Shown here in pieces: positions 7,927 through 16,565 of a stretch of 64,000 nt of DNA; position 1 is the stretch's first letter; each line of letters begins with the position of its first letter. A model generated the notes under the pieces. The model did not search any database, was not told the origin of the DNA, and saw only the letters and a list, made by a program, of their open reading frames with translations. Source of the stretch: Pseudomonas frederiksbergensis. Its GTDB lineage: Bacteria > Pseudomonadota > Gammaproteobacteria > Pseudomonadales > Pseudomonadaceae. The stretch lies in the NCBI RefSeq assembly GCF_000802155.2, contig NZ_JQGJ02000004.1:186001-250000 (forward strand). The letters run 5' to 3'. The translations under genes and the position numbers were made by a program.

Positions 7927-9255
7927 TCATTGACGCGTACGACCGGTCATTTCCTGGGCCATTTCGCTGGCATAGCTGTCGGTCATGCCGGCGATAAAGT
8001 CGATCATCCGCAGGAAGGCACTGTGGAGCGAGCCTTCAGGATCGGGTGCGTTATTGCCCAGCAAGTCGAGGATCCGGCGATTCTTGAACGACGGCGTACG
8101 TCCACCGTGTTGTTCAAGGGCTGCGCCGCAGAAGCCGTTGAGCAGGATCTCCAGCGTGGTGTAGGCGCCGATTTCGTTCAGGGTCTTGCGTTTATCCTGG
8201 AATATCTTCTTGCGTGCCATGTCCTTGGCGTTCAACACGCAGCGCTTGGCCGGACCGTGCATGTGTTCCACCAGGTCACCGTGTAGCGTGCCCGCGAGCA
8301 ACGCCTCCTGCTGCTCGACGAATGCCCGGGCAGCCGCGTTGGTGAGGTGTTCGATGGCCTTGCCCCGCAGGATGGCCAGTTTTCGCCGTCGCGAATCCTG
8401 TGGCCCGAGTTGACGGTAGGTCTCTGGCAGATCGTCACCGACCAGGTCCAGGAGCAGCGATTCCACCTGGGGATACTCCAGCAGGTCCATCTCCACGCCA
8501 TCCTCCAGGTCGATGAGGGCGTAGCAGATGTCATCGGCGGCTTCCATCAGGTAGACCAGCGGATGTCTCGCCCATCGCTGGTCCTCGATTTGCGGAAGGC
8601 CGAGTTTATGGGCGATTTGTTCCAGTAAGGGCAATTCGCTCTGATAACAGCCGAACTTGTGCTTCTTGTAGCCCAGGGAATCGGCGTGGCGAGCGGTCCA
8701 AGGGTATTTCAGGTAGGTGCCGAGGGTGGCGTAGGTCAGCCGGGTGCCGCCGTCGAACTGATGGTATTCGAGCTGTGTTAGAACCCGGAATCCTTGGGCA
8801 TTGCCTTCGAAGTTCAGAAAGTCGTTGCGCTCGGCCTCGCTCATCGCGTCAAGCCAGCCGCGTCCCGCCGCCTGTTGGAACCAGTAGCGGATGGCATCCT
8901 CCCCCGAGTGGCCGAACGGCGGGTTACCGATGTCGTGGGCCAGGCAGGCCGATTGCACCACCATGCCCAGGTCACTGGGTTCGCACCAGTCGGGCAGGGC
9001 GCTGCGTATGGTTTCTCCTACGCGCATACCCAGGGAGCGGCCAACGCAACTGACCTCCAGCGAGTGGGTCAGGCGCGTGTGGATATGGTCGTTGCTGGAA
9101 ACCGGATGCACCTGCGTCTTGCGCCCGAGGCGGCGGAAGGCACCGGAAAAGATGATGCGGTCATGATCCTTGTGGAACGGACTGCGGCCCAGTTCTTCCG
9201 GACTGTGCAGCGGTTTTCCCAGGCGTTCGCGAGTCAGCAGGGTGTGCCAATCCAA
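7927..9255 (-). CDS. dgt: deoxyguanosinetriphosphate triphosphohydrolase (dGTPase)
   Basis: This is a 442-residue HD-superfamily phosphohydrolase that cleaves dGTP to deoxyguanosine and triphosphate in the cytoplasm. The N-terminal [10 protein letters not shown] stretch and [10 protein letters not shown] are family hallmarks, and [16 protein letters not shown] carries the HD metal ligands. The length fits the 440-residue dGTPase-like class. The start is a TTG with GGAG nine bases upstream, and no in-frame ATG lies nearby. It is read leftward as a single gene toward the interrupted regulator. Related proteins accept several dNTPs, so strict dGTP specificity is not certain. Confidence 0.9.
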   Translation of the reverse strand: MDWHTLLTRERLGKPLHSPEELGRSPFHKDHDRIIFSGAFRRLGRKTQVHPVSSNDHIHTRLTHSLEVSCVGRSLGMRVGETIRSALPDWCEPSDLGMVVQSACLAHDIGNPPFGHSGEDAIRYWFQQAAGRGWLDAMSEAERNDFLNFEGNAQGFRVLTQLEYHQFDGGTRLTYATLGTYLKYPWTARHADSLGYKKHKFGCYQSELPLLEQIAHKLGLPQIEDQRWARHPLVYLMEAADDICYALIDLEDGVEMDLLEYPQVESLLLDLVGDDLPETYRQLGPQDSRRRKLAILRGKAIEHLTNAAARAFVEQQEALLAGTLHGDLVEHMHGPAKRCVLNAKDMARKKIFQDKRKTLNEIGAYTTLEILLNGFCGAALEQHGGRTPSFKNRRILDLLGNNAPDPEGSLHSAFLRMIDFIAGMTDSYASEMAQEMTGRTRQ

Positions 9256-9367
9256 GGCCGATTGCTCCGTTTGATGAGTCGAAGCCTTAGCTTCCCGGTT
9301 CGAGCGATGTCCTGCAAGGCCTGTGGGGCTCGATCAGTGTGCCCAGGTGTTGCGTTGATAATCGAAT

Positions 9368-9391
9368 CGGGCCCTTCGATGGAAAGGCCCG
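9368..9391 (-). terminator. hairpin after the YqjD/E-like operon
   Basis: CGGGCCCTT and AAAGGCCCG form a stem with one mismatch and a six-base loop, directly after the last gene of the membrane-protein operon. There is no strong T run. Confidence 0.4.
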
Positions 9392-9402
9392 GTCAATGGC
9401 AC

Positions 9403-9738
9403 TCAAGGTTTGCGTGCACTCTTGGCAAGCTTGATCAGCGGAATCACCGCCGTTGCCAGCCGGATCAGGCGCGACAAGCCACCGGAGCGGCCGCTGCGGG
9501 TTCGCTTGCCACCGAGGAAGCCGAGCAGGCTCACAGCCGCGACGCCCCAAAGCGAGGCGTGCTTGAGGCCGAACCCTTCATGCCAGCTTTGCGTGAACCC
9601 GCGTACCCGTTGCAAAGGGTGCAGCAATTGGCGTGTTTCCTGGCGGATTTCCTGGCGATGCATTTCCATGCGCAGACGCACCAGCGCCTTGCGCATTTCC
9701 TGCCGCGTACGGGCTTGAGGAACATTAGGGCGGCTCAT
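9403..9738 (-). CDS. YqjK-like small basic protein, third gene of a membrane operon
   Basis: This 111-residue protein has a highly basic helical N-terminus (Arg/Gln-rich, about residues 10-45), one hydrophobic segment around residues 62-75 and a basic tail. It is coded immediately after the holin-like gene with an ATGA overlap, so it is translationally coupled. Position after YqjD- and YqjE-type genes suggests the YqjK role, which is itself poorly defined. The sequence shows no enzymatic motif. The call rests mainly on gene order. Confidence 0.6.
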   Translation of the reverse strand: MSRPNVPQARTRQEMRKALVRLRMEMHRQEIRQETRQLLHPLQRVRGFTQSWHEGFGLKHASLWGVAAVSLLGFLGGKRTRSGRSGGLSRLIRLATAVIPLIKLAKSARKP

Positions 9739-10124
9739 GGCAACAGGCGCTCCCGGTCGTTGGCCAGTTCTTCGAGGGTGGCGTGGAACGGCGAGGACTC
9801 ATCATAAATCGCTGCCTTGAGTCGAAGCCCGCAGAACAGCGCCGCCAGCAGATAGAACAGACACAGGCCGATAATTCCCGCCAGGCGGTAGGTATCCCAT
9901 ACCAGTATCAGCACCAGCGCCGACAGTCCAACCAGCAGCAGCAAGCCGAAAACCAGCGCCAAGCCGGCGAATAACAACAGGCTGACGGTGCGAGCCTTCT
10001 GCTCCTGCAGCTCAATGCCGAACAATTCGACGTGACTGTGCAGCAACCCAAGGAATGCCGCGCCCAGGCGACGCGCTGTCGGTTTTGCACCCGTTTCGGG
10101 CGATCCGGATTCGTCGATACCCAT
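9735..10124 (-). CDS. YqjE-like phage-holin-superfamily inner-membrane protein
   Basis: This 129-residue protein has two long adjacent hydrophobic helices (about residues 46-70 and 78-105) separated by a short turn, with charged ends. That is the layout of the YqjE/PF07332 'phage holin family' proteins, which despite the name are bacterial inner-membrane proteins. It follows the DUF883 gene by two bases and overlaps the next gene by four. In enterobacteria the equivalent genes are growth-phase and stress regulated. Here only the operon arrangement is visible. Confidence 0.75.
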   Translation of the reverse strand: MGIDESGSPETGAKPTARRLGAAFLGLLHSHVELFGIELQEQKARTVSLLLFAGLALVFGLLLLVGLSALVLILVWDTYRLAGIIGLCLFYLLAALFCGLRLKAAIYDESSPFHATLEELANDRERLLP

Positions 10125-10126
10125 GA

Positions 10127-10441
10127 TCAGCGCCGTGTCGCCAGCAGTCCGATCAAGAAGCCCACGCCCGCCGCGATGCCGACCGATTGCCAGGGATTGG
10201 CCTGCACGTATTCCTCAGTGGCGATCACGGCCGCCTGGCCGCGCTCGCGCACCGAATCTTCCGTCAGCTTGAGGGTTTCGCGGGCGCGCAGCAGGGTTTC
10301 GTGGATCTGGCTGCGCAATTCGTCCGCTTGGTCGCCGGCCAGCGTCGCGGTGTGGTCGAGCAATCGTTCGGTGTCTCTGACCAGCGTCTGAAAATCTTCC
10401 ATCAGGGTTTCTTGAGCAGTCTTTGCCTGGGTTCTGGCCAT
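10127..10441 (-). CDS. ElaB/YqjD/DUF883 family membrane-anchored protein
   Basis: The ATG at 10441 (GGAGAT nine bases upstream) gives 104 residues; a longer frame to 10522 lacks a start signal. The first 75 residues are a charged coiled-coil-like helix. The C-terminus has NPWQSVGIAAGVGFLIGLL followed by two Arg, the glycine-zipper transmembrane anchor typical of YqjD/ElaB. Family members bind ribosomes at the inner membrane in stationary phase. It heads the three-gene operon that runs down to 9403. Confidence 0.85.
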   Translation of the reverse strand: MARTQAKTAQETLMEDFQTLVRDTERLLDHTATLAGDQADELRSQIHETLLRARETLKLTEDSVRERGQAAVIATEEYVQANPWQSVGIAAGVGFLIGLLATRR

Positions 10442-10514
10442 GGGGGTGGATCTCCGTAAGTGACGTCTGAAGCGTTCGAGTATGAGCCCAGCCGGAAGGT
10501 TCAGTACAACTGGC

Positions 10515-10530
10515 TGGTACAACTTTTGCT
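10515..10530 (+). promoter_or_regulatory. sigma-54-like -24/-12 element upstream of the ammonium transporter
   Basis: TGGTAC-AACT-TTTGCT fits the RpoN pattern TGGYRCRNNNNTTGCW with correct GG-GC spacing. It lies about 250 bases before the amt start. A split dyad TGCACCAA (10664-10671) and TTGGTGCA (10712-10719), resembling NtrC half-sites, lies downstream rather than upstream. The gap 10442-10781 contains no gene. Nitrogen control of amt is plausible but the layout is unusual. Confidence 0.35.
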
Positions 10531-10781
10531 CGGGTCTCTGCCATGTACTGGTGCGTTGGCCCGTGACAGTGCGCTGAAGCTGGGCGAAAGCCCGAAAACC
10601 TTAACCCAAATAATCAAAACCCGCGAAGCACCTCCAAGCGGGGCGCCATGTTGCCGGCTTTCATGCACCAAAGCGGTTCGTCTGCCCGACAATGGTCGGA
10701 AGATCGTTTCAACTTGGTGCAATGGCAACTGGAATGAACCGTCACGGTGCTCTTTTCCACTTCATCAGGTCTGCCAATACC

Positions 10782-11990
10782 ATGGAAAATCTGCAAAGCG
10801 CTGTGGACAGTCTCGTCCATAGCTCCAATACGCTGTTCATCCTGCTCGGCGCGGTCATGGTCCTGGCCATGCATGCCGGGTTTGCGTTTCTGGAAGTAGG
10901 CACTGTCCGGCAGAAAAACCAGGTCAACGCCCTGTCGAAAATCCTCAGTGATTTTGCGGTCTCGACGCTGGCGTATTTCTTCATCGGCTATTGGATTTCC
11001 TATGGCGTGACCTTCCTGCAACCGGCGGCCGTTCTCAGCGCTGACCACGGCTACAGTTTGGTGAAGTTTTTCTTCTTGCTGACGTTCGCCGCCGCGATTC
11101 CGGCCATTATCTCTGGCGGTATAGCCGAGCGTGCCAGGTTTGTCCCGCAGCTATGCGCCACCGTGCTGATCGTCGCGTTCATCTATCCGTTTTTCGAAGG
11201 TCTGGTCTGGAACGGCAATTTCGGCCTGCAGGCTTGGCTGCAAGCACGCTTCGGCGCCGGTTTCCATGATTTTGCCGGGTCCGTGGTGGTGCATGCCATG
11301 GGCGGCTGGCTGGCGCTGGCCGCGGTACTCCTGCTCGGACCGCGAAACGGGCGTTACCGGGACGGTCGGCTGGTGGCCTTCGCGCCGTCGAGCATTCCAT
11401 TCCTGGCGCTGGGTTCCTGGATCCTTATTGTAGGTTGGTTCGGCTTCAACGTGATGAGCGCCCAGACCTTGCCCGGCGTGAGCGGGTTGGTGGCGGTCAA
11501 CTCATTGATGGCGATGGTCGGCGGGACCGTGACGGCATTGATTGTCGGGCGCAACGACCCCGGTTTCCTGCATAACGGCCCGTTGGCGGGACTGGTCGCG
11601 GTCTGCGCCGGCTCCGATCTGATGCATCCGGTTGGCGCCCTGGCGACCGGCGCGATTGCCGGCGGTTTGTTTGTCTGGTGTTTCACCGCGGCCCAGGGCA
11701 AGTGGAAAATCGACGATGTGCTTGGTGTCTGGCCCCTGCATGGATTGTGCGGCGTCTGGGGCGGTATCGCCTGCGGAATTTTTGGCCAGGCCGCCCTGGG
11801 TGGCTTGGGTGGGGTGAGCCTTGCGAGCCAACTGGTCGGCACTGTCCTCGGCGTGGTGATCGCCCTGCTGGGCGGATTCGCGGTCTACGGTGTGATCAAG
11901 GTTGCGCTGGGCTTGCGGCTGACTCAGGAAGAAGAGTACTACGGTGCCGACCTGTCGATTCACAAGATCGGCGCGGTCAACCAGGACTGA
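10782..11990 (+). CDS. amt: ammonium transporter (Amt/Mep family)
   Basis: This inner-membrane channel for ammonium uptake is 402 residues from the ATG at 10782, with about eleven hydrophobic segments. The pore twin histidines are both present: His 171 in VVVHAMGGW and His 320 in WPLHGLCGVWGG. The FLEVG and ISGGIAERARF segments are also family hallmarks. The N-terminus (MENLQSAVDSL) already matches Amt proteins without a signal peptide, so the upstream in-frame extension to 10692 is not used. No glnK follows, so this is probably a stand-alone paralogue rather than the glnK-amtB pair. It converges on the antiporter gene with only seven bases between stops. Confidence 0.9.
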   Translation: MENLQSAVDSLVHSSNTLFILLGAVMVLAMHAGFAFLEVGTVRQKNQVNALSKILSDFAVSTLAYFFIGYWISYGVTFLQPAAVLSADHGYSLVKFFFLLTFAAAIPAIISGGIAERARFVPQLCATVLIVAFIYPFFEGLVWNGNFGLQAWLQARFGAGFHDFAGSVVVHAMGGWLALAAVLLLGPRNGRYRDGRLVAFAPSSIPFLALGSWILIVGWFGFNVMSAQTLPGVSGLVAVNSLMAMVGGTVTALIVGRNDPGFLHNGPLAGLVAVCAGSDLMHPVGALATGAIAGGLFVWCFTAAQGKWKIDDVLGVWPLHGLCGVWGGIACGIFGQAALGGLGGVSLASQLVGTVLGVVIALLGGFAVYGVIKVALGLRLTQEEEYYGADLSIHKIGAVNQD

Positions 11991-11997
11991 GCCATCA

Positions 11998-13710
11998 CTA
12001 CGGCTCCTTGTCCTGATTGCCGGGATAGAACCCATGCAGCAAGCCATAGCGCTCGTGACGGACTTGATCCACATGGTGCCGTACCCGCTGTTCGGGCAGT
12101 CCCAGCATGATCAGCGCGTGGGAGGCCAGCATCAGGCTCGACTCCAGCAGTTCCGGAACCACCTCGGTGGCTCCGGCGGCCTGCAACTCAGCCAGTTGGC
12201 TGTCGTCCCGGGTACGCACCAGGATGGGCACTTGCGCGTTGACCCGCCGGGCTTCCTTGAGCACGCTCATCGCAATGTCCGTCTTGTCCACCGCGATGAC
12301 CAGTAGCCTTGCGCGACCCAGGCCTACGGCTTCCAGCAGATCCGCGCGGCGAGAGTCTCCGTAATGCACGCATCGTTCGCCGACGGACGCTTCACGGATG
12401 ATGACCGGATCATCATCCAGGGCCACGAACGCCAGGCCCTCCCGGCGCAGAAAGCGTCCGATCGACTGTCCCACGCGCCCGTACCCGCAAATCACCACGT
12501 GACTCGACAAGCCCGCATTGAGCGCGCTGATCTGGTCCAGCTGCGCCTCTTCGTTGGGTTTGCGGTGCAGCCGCGCGGCCAGGCCCGGTGCAGCGCGCAA
12601 CAGCAGCGGCGTCAACAGCATCGAGCAAAAGGTGGCGGCCAAGAGCAGGCCGCCGATGTCGCCTGGCATGAGTCGGTTCTGCTGCATCAGCGCCATCAGC
12701 GCGAAACAGAACTCACCGCCTTGGGCCAGGGCGAGGCCGCTGCGCCAGGCGGTTTCGCCGTCGCTGCCGCGCCATTTCACCAGGGCGGCGACTACGCAGC
12801 CCTTGATGAGCATCAACCCGAGTGTCAGCCCGAGGATCAACAGCCCATCGTCGACGAACAGCTGCAGGTCGATCAGCATGCCGATGCTGACAAAGAAAAG
12901 CCCCAGCAGGATGTCGCGGAAGGGGCGTATATCGGCCTCGATCTGATGCCGGTAATGGCTTTCCCCAAGCAGCATGCCGGCGAGGAACGCGCCCAGGGCG
13001 GGGGAAAGGCCAAGTAGGTGCGTAAGCCACGCCGTGAGCAAAACGATCACCAGGGCCAGCAGTACGAACAGTTCTGCCGACCGCGAAGCTGCCACCTCAT
13101 GGAACAGCCGCGGCAGCAACAAACGGCTGGCCAGCAACAGGCCGCCAAACAGCACCAAGGTCTTGCCCAGCGTCAATGGCAATGCCCAATACCAAGGCTG
13201 TTCACTGCTGCCGGCAAACACCGGCACCAGGGTCAGGAGCAACACCGCGACTACATCCTGGAACAGCAACACACCGATGGCATTCTGGCCGTGGCTGGTG
13301 AAGATTTCCCCCAGGCTGCTCAGCTCTTTGCTGACGATGGCCGTGGAAGACAAGGCTAGCCCGGCGCCAAGCAGCACCGCCGCCGCCATCGGGACATCAA
13401 TGCTCGCCAGCAGCACCGCCAACAAAACTCCTGAACCCAATACCTGAAGGCTGCCAAGGCCAAACACTACGCGACGCAGTTCCAACATCTTCGATAACGA
13501 GAATTCCAGGCCCAACGAGAACAACAGGAAAACCACGCCAAGCTCGGCCAGGTCCGGCAGCTCTTCGCTGTCGTTGACCCAATCCAGCGCGGTGGGCCCG
13601 ACGGCCAATCCGACACACAGGTAGCCGAGTACCGGCGGCAGGCGCAGGCGCCTGAACAGGGCAATGACCACCAGGGACGAGGCAAGGATGATCAGCAGGT
13701 TGGCGTACAA
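11998..13710 (-). CDS. CPA2-family cation:proton antiporter with RCK domain (KefB/KefC/YbaL type)
   Basis: This 570-residue protein has a hydrophobic N-terminal 380 residues, with about twelve membrane helices and the Na_H_exchanger signatures VLGYLCVGLAVGP and GVVFLLFSLGLEFS. A cytoplasmic Rossmann RCK/TrkA-N domain begins at HVVICGYGRVGQSIG. This matches glutathione- or nucleotide-gated K+/H+ antiporters. The start is a TTG with GGAGTGCC in front. There is no TrkA-C domain evident, so it is closer to KefC/YbaL than to RosB with extra domains. The exact ion and ligand cannot be read from sequence. Confidence 0.85.
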   Translation of the reverse strand: MYANLLIILASSLVVIALFRRLRLPPVLGYLCVGLAVGPTALDWVNDSEELPDLAELGVVFLLFSLGLEFSLSKMLELRRVVFGLGSLQVLGSGVLLAVLLASIDVPMAAAVLLGAGLALSSTAIVSKELSSLGEIFTSHGQNAIGVLLFQDVVAVLLLTLVPVFAGSSEQPWYWALPLTLGKTLVLFGGLLLASRLLLPRLFHEVAASRSAELFVLLALVIVLLTAWLTHLLGLSPALGAFLAGMLLGESHYRHQIEADIRPFRDILLGLFFVSIGMLIDLQLFVDDGLLILGLTLGLMLIKGCVVAALVKWRGSDGETAWRSGLALAQGGEFCFALMALMQQNRLMPGDIGGLLLAATFCSMLLTPLLLRAAPGLAARLHRKPNEEAQLDQISALNAGLSSHVVICGYGRVGQSIGRFLRREGLAFVALDDDPVIIREASVGERCVHYGDSRRADLLEAVGLGRARLLVIAVDKTDIAMSVLKEARRVNAQVPILVRTRDDSQLAELQAAGATEVVPELLESSLMLASHALIMLGLPEQRVRHHVDQVRHERYGLLHGFYPGNQDKEP

Positions 13711-13898
13711 GAGGCACTCCGTTTCAAGGTTCCGAGGTCCAGCGTAGAACAGAAGAAAAAATGAGCATCACTGGAAAGTCATGTTCGCTCAATGATTTGC
13801 GTCAGCGTTTTACCAAGGCATTCTGCGACATGGTACGCGGCTCGACGGTTGCGTGGGGCGGGCCTAGAATGACGGTCTGTCTTTTTTGGGTACCCGCC

Positions 13899-14135
13899 AT
13901 GACACCTGAATGCCAGCTTTTCGGCACCCTGGGTTGCCATCTGTGTGAAGTTGCCGAGGGGGAGCTGATGCCCTTCGTCGAACATGGACTGTTGGTGGAG
14001 CTGGTGGATATTGCCGAAAACCAGGCCTTGTTCGAAGCCTATGGACTGCGCATTCCCGTGTTGCGCAGGATCGATACGGGCGCGGAATTGAACTGGCCCT
14101 TCGATTCAGACCAGGTTGCCGCGTTTCTACGTTGA
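13899..14135 (+). CDS. glutaredoxin-like thiol protein (DUF836 family)
   Basis: This small 78-residue cytoplasmic protein has a thioredoxin-fold start, QLFGTLGCHLCEVAE, giving a CHLC active site. A cis-proline-type segment RIPVLRR follows about 40 residues later. The length and CxxC position fit the short DUF836/glutaredoxin-like family. The ATG at 13899 is chosen because the frame upstream to 13761 does not look coding. It lies just upstream of the LexA-controlled gene but ends before the LexA box, so it is probably not part of the SOS unit. Confidence 0.75.
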   Translation: MTPECQLFGTLGCHLCEVAEGELMPFVEHGLLVELVDIAENQALFEAYGLRIPVLRRIDTGAELNWPFDSDQVAAFLR

Positions 14136-14192
14136 TACCTTCCATCGGTTGGGTCGGTATTGCGCGATTGGCGAAAAGACGATCTTCGGTTA

Positions 14193-14208
14193 CTGTATGC
14201 CCATACAG
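14193..14208 (+). promoter_or_regulatory. LexA (SOS) operator
   Basis: CTGT-N8-ACAG with a TA before the first half (TACTGTAT..ATACAG) matches the gamma-proteobacterial LexA consensus closely, including palindromic flanking bases. It lies 18 bases before the preferred TTG start of the next gene, where it would cover the promoter. Confidence 0.8.
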
Positions 14209-14226
14209 CTATCTGGAGTGCATGCC

Positions 14227-14547
14227 TTGGTCAATGTCGAACAACTGAAAAACAGCGTGAACCGGATGCCCGTGGAGGTTGTGCACGAGGCTGTGCTGGA
14301 GTTGCGTCTGGACGGGCTGGTCACCGAAGGCAAGACACCCTTCAACAAGCTGCACTTCAATACCTGCTTTGCCGAGATAGAAGCGCTGTTCCAGCGCGCC
14401 GGCTACCACAAGCAGCTGGATGTGGTGGGGTATCAGGGGCTTTTGTATGCGCTGTACGATCCCGGGCGCTGGGAGGCGGTCGAGGTGCTGCGCTGGTTGA
14501 AGGAATTCACCGAAGCCGCGGCGCGACCGACGCCGATCACCGCCTGA
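14227..14547 (+). CDS. LexA-controlled small protein of unknown function
   Basis: The protein is 106 residues if read from the TTG at 14227, which has TGGAG eight bases upstream. The ATG at 14197 lies inside the LexA operator and would put the start codon within the repressor site, so it is less likely. The sequence is soluble, helical and without a known catalytic motif. Notable segments are MPVEVVHEAVLELRLDGL and FNKLHFNTCFAEIEALFQRAGY. From memory it resembles the conserved SOS-induced protein PA0922 of P. aeruginosa. The operator gives a solid regulatory call (DNA damage), but the role is unknown. Confidence 0.75.
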   Translation: MVNVEQLKNSVNRMPVEVVHEAVLELRLDGLVTEGKTPFNKLHFNTCFAEIEALFQRAGYHKQLDVVGYQGLLYALYDPGRWEAVEVLRWLKEFTEAAARPTPITA

Positions 14548-14619
14548 GTCAATCATCGCTGGGCTGGTCCGCGTGACTGTCGGATAATGCCGAACCCGCA
14601 ACAGGCTCAAGGGTTATCA

Positions 14620-15510
14620 ATGTCCGATTCATCGTTTTGTGCAGCCCGGCATCAGGCCAGCACGCTGTATTTGCCGCCCGGTGCCTGGCAGACGGTGTTG
14701 GATTGTCTCTGCGAGCATTTCAGTGCAATCAGCCGCGAGCAGTGGCAGGACCGCATCGCCCGTGGCCGGGTACTGGACGCAGAGGGCAAGGCCATTCCAG
14801 CCGACCTGCCTTACCGTGAGGGCCTGCGCATTCATTACTTTCGGGAAGTGCCCGACGAAAAGCCGATTCCGGTGGTGGAGTCGATTCTCCATATCGACGA
14901 GCATCTGATCGTGGCGGACAAGCCGCATTTCCTGCCCGTCACCCCTGCGGGCGAGTATGTTGAGCAAACGTTGTTGCGGCGGTTGATTCGTCGCCTGGAC
15001 AATCCTCACCTGGTGCCCTTGCACCGAATCGATCGGCATACGGCAGGGCTGGTGTTGTTTTCAGCCAACCCGGACACCCGCTCGCGTTTTCAATCCTTGT
15101 TTCCGACGCGACGGATTGAAAAGTACTACCAGGCCATCGCTCCCGCGTTGCCTGGGGTGACCTTTCCCCGCGTGCACAAAAGCCGGATGGTCGATGGGGA
15201 GCCATTCTTCCGGATGAAGGAAGGGGTGGGTGAGCCCAACACCGAAACGGCCATGGAAGTGCTTGAAAGGAACGGGGACCTGTGGCGCTACGGCTTGTAC
15301 CCAGTCACGGGTAAAAAGCATCAGCTACGGGTTCACATGAACGCCTTGGGCGCGGCTATCTGTAATGATCCGTTCTATCCGGATGTGGTGCGGGACGCCG
15401 AGGACGATTATGCCAATCCGCTCAAGCTGCTGGCCCAGGGTGTGCGTTTCGTCGATCCGCTTACGGGGCAGGAGCGGTTTTTTGAAAGTAGGATTTCGTT
15501 GGGGTGGTAG
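14620..15510 (+). CDS. RluA-family RNA pseudouridine synthase
   Basis: This 296-residue enzyme converts uridine to pseudouridine in rRNA or tRNA. HRIDRHTAGLVLF holds the catalytic Asp 138. KYYQAI and KKHQLRVHMNALGAAI are the following RluA-family motifs. The N-terminal 70 residues are an S4-like part. The ATG at 14620 has AAGGG nine bases upstream. A strong terminator follows. The exact RNA target cannot be decided from sequence; this paralogue is not clearly RluA, RluC or TruC. Confidence 0.85.
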   Translation: MSDSSFCAARHQASTLYLPPGAWQTVLDCLCEHFSAISREQWQDRIARGRVLDAEGKAIPADLPYREGLRIHYFREVPDEKPIPVVESILHIDEHLIVADKPHFLPVTPAGEYVEQTLLRRLIRRLDNPHLVPLHRIDRHTAGLVLFSANPDTRSRFQSLFPTRRIEKYYQAIAPALPGVTFPRVHKSRMVDGEPFFRMKEGVGEPNTETAMEVLERNGDLWRYGLYPVTGKKHQLRVHMNALGAAICNDPFYPDVVRDAEDDYANPLKLLAQGVRFVDPLTGQERFFESRISLGW

Positions 15511-15532
15511 CCGCCATTTCGAGCAGGCAACA

Positions 15533-15562
15533 AAAAGCCCGCAATAAGTATTGCGGGCTTTT
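15533..15562. terminator. bidirectional intrinsic terminator
   Basis: GCCCGCAATA and TATTGCGGGC form a perfect ten-base stem with a two-base centre, flanked by A and T runs on the two sides. It lies between the convergent pseudouridine synthase and lipoprotein genes and can serve both. Confidence 0.9.
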
Positions 15563-15587
15563 CTTTATCTGGCGGTGACGCTGGGGA

Positions 15588-15809
15588 TTACAGGTCTTTA
15601 ACGGTACGAACCTGATCCTTGTTCACGCGGGTCTGCTTGCCATCCAGCTGTTCAAATTCATAGAAGCCGCTGTCTTCATCATAGTGCGGCGTGTCGACGG
15701 CCTGGATTTCGCGACCGTCATTCAAGGTAATCACTGTTGGCGATGCGCACCCGGCAAGAGTGGCGAGGCCCAGCGCGAGCATGAAAGTAGCGAGGGTCCG
15801 TTGAGTCAT
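15588..15809 (-). CDS. YgdI/YgdR family small lipoprotein
   Basis: The 73-residue precursor has a lipoprotein signal: hydrophobic ATFMLALGLATLAGC with the lipobox Cys near residue 20. It is followed by a small beta-rich domain (TVITLNDGREIQAVDTP and FYEFEQLDGKQTRV), the SH3-like YgdI/YgdR (DUF903) fold. It is expected to be outer- or inner-membrane anchored on the periplasmic side. The ATG at 15809 is preceded by a purine-rich GGAGAAAC. Confidence 0.85.
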   Translation of the reverse strand: MTQRTLATFMLALGLATLAGCASPTVITLNDGREIQAVDTPHYDEDSGFYEFEQLDGKQTRVNKDQVRTVKDL

Positions 15810-15884
15810 GGTGTTTCTCCAAAAGGGATTCTTCAAGTTACTGACCTTCAGACGTATACATCGCGCGCAAGTTCCTGGCTAGTG

Positions 15885-16487
15885 TCAATCTGACACGCCT
15901 TTGTGTTGAACTAGCAGTTCCGGCGTATTCAGATTGGCCAGCCGGGGATCATCGGGCGGACATTGCAGTGCGACCGCGTGCAGCGCGCGCATGATGCGGC
16001 CGGGGCTGCGTTCGCCTTCGCTCCACGCCTGTTCGAAAGCCCCGGCCAAGGCGCTTGGGATGACGCATAGCAGCGGTTCCCAATGTTCGCCATGACGCAC
16101 CATCAGCGGCTTGTCGGGGTTTCGGCTTGCTGTTTCGCGCATGCTTTGGAGCAGGCTCGTGTCGATTTGCGGCACGTCGCATGGCAAGACCAACAGGTAC
16201 GGATGGCGTGCCGCCCTCAGGCCCGCCCGGATGCCCGCCAGCGGGCCGGGAAAATCGCTCTCTTCGTCATGAACCAGTTGGTCGGCATACATGGCGTAAC
16301 GTTCCCGGTTGCGGTTGCAGGAGATGATCAAGTCATCGCTCAGGGCTCGGGTCTTGCGGTGCAGATGAGCAATCAGCGGTCGACCTTGCCACTCCAGCAG
16401 ACCTTTATCCTGGCCGCCCATGCGTTGTCCTCGCCCCCCCGCCAGGAGCAGGATGGAACAGGATGGCAGGGGATCGATCATGATCAT
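15885..16487 (-). CDS. mobA: molybdenum cofactor guanylyltransferase
   Basis: This enzyme transfers GMP from GTP to molybdopterin cofactor, making the MGD form used by enzymes such as nitrate reductase. The protein is 200 residues from the ATG at 16487 (GGAGAC upstream). [21 protein letters not shown] is the nucleotide-binding signature with the essential RMGG and Lys. LVLPCDVP carries the metal-binding Asp, and DFPGPLAGI is conserved. It is divergent from moaB-moeA across 78 bases, a common Pseudomonas arrangement. The nitrate reductase fragment at the right edge of the window is a likely client. Confidence 0.92.
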   Translation of the reverse strand: MIMIDPLPSCSILLLAGGRGQRMGGQDKGLLEWQGRPLIAHLHRKTRALSDDLIISCNRNRERYAMYADQLVHDEESDFPGPLAGIRAGLRAARHPYLLVLPCDVPQIDTSLLQSMRETASRNPDKPLMVRHGEHWEPLLCVIPSALAGAFEQAWSEGERSPGRIMRALHAVALQCPPDDPRLANLNTPELLVQHKGVSD

Positions 16488-16565
16488 GGCGTGTCTCCGC
16501 ACGGGCGAAAAAAACGGGGGCTGTGATATAACACCAGGCTGTTTCCCCTACAACTGGACGAGCCT

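Noticed and set aside
7918..7953. 11-bp direct repeat at the dgt 3' end as a possible attachment duplication
   Set aside because: One copy is inside the intact dgt coding end and the element boundary is clearly 500 bases away, so it is most likely a local duplication.
8794..9807. 337-codon plus-strand frame opposite dgt and the YqjK-like gene
   Set aside because: It spans a gene boundary on the other strand and has no coherent protein features.
10692..10781. N-terminal 30-codon extension of the ammonium transporter
   Set aside because: Amt proteins start close to the first membrane helix; MENLQSAVDSL at 10782 fits, and the extension looks like leader DNA.
14197..14226. ATG at 14197 as start of the SOS gene
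   Set aside because: It lies inside the LexA operator, so the mRNA would normally begin downstream. The TTG at 14227 has a proper ribosome site.
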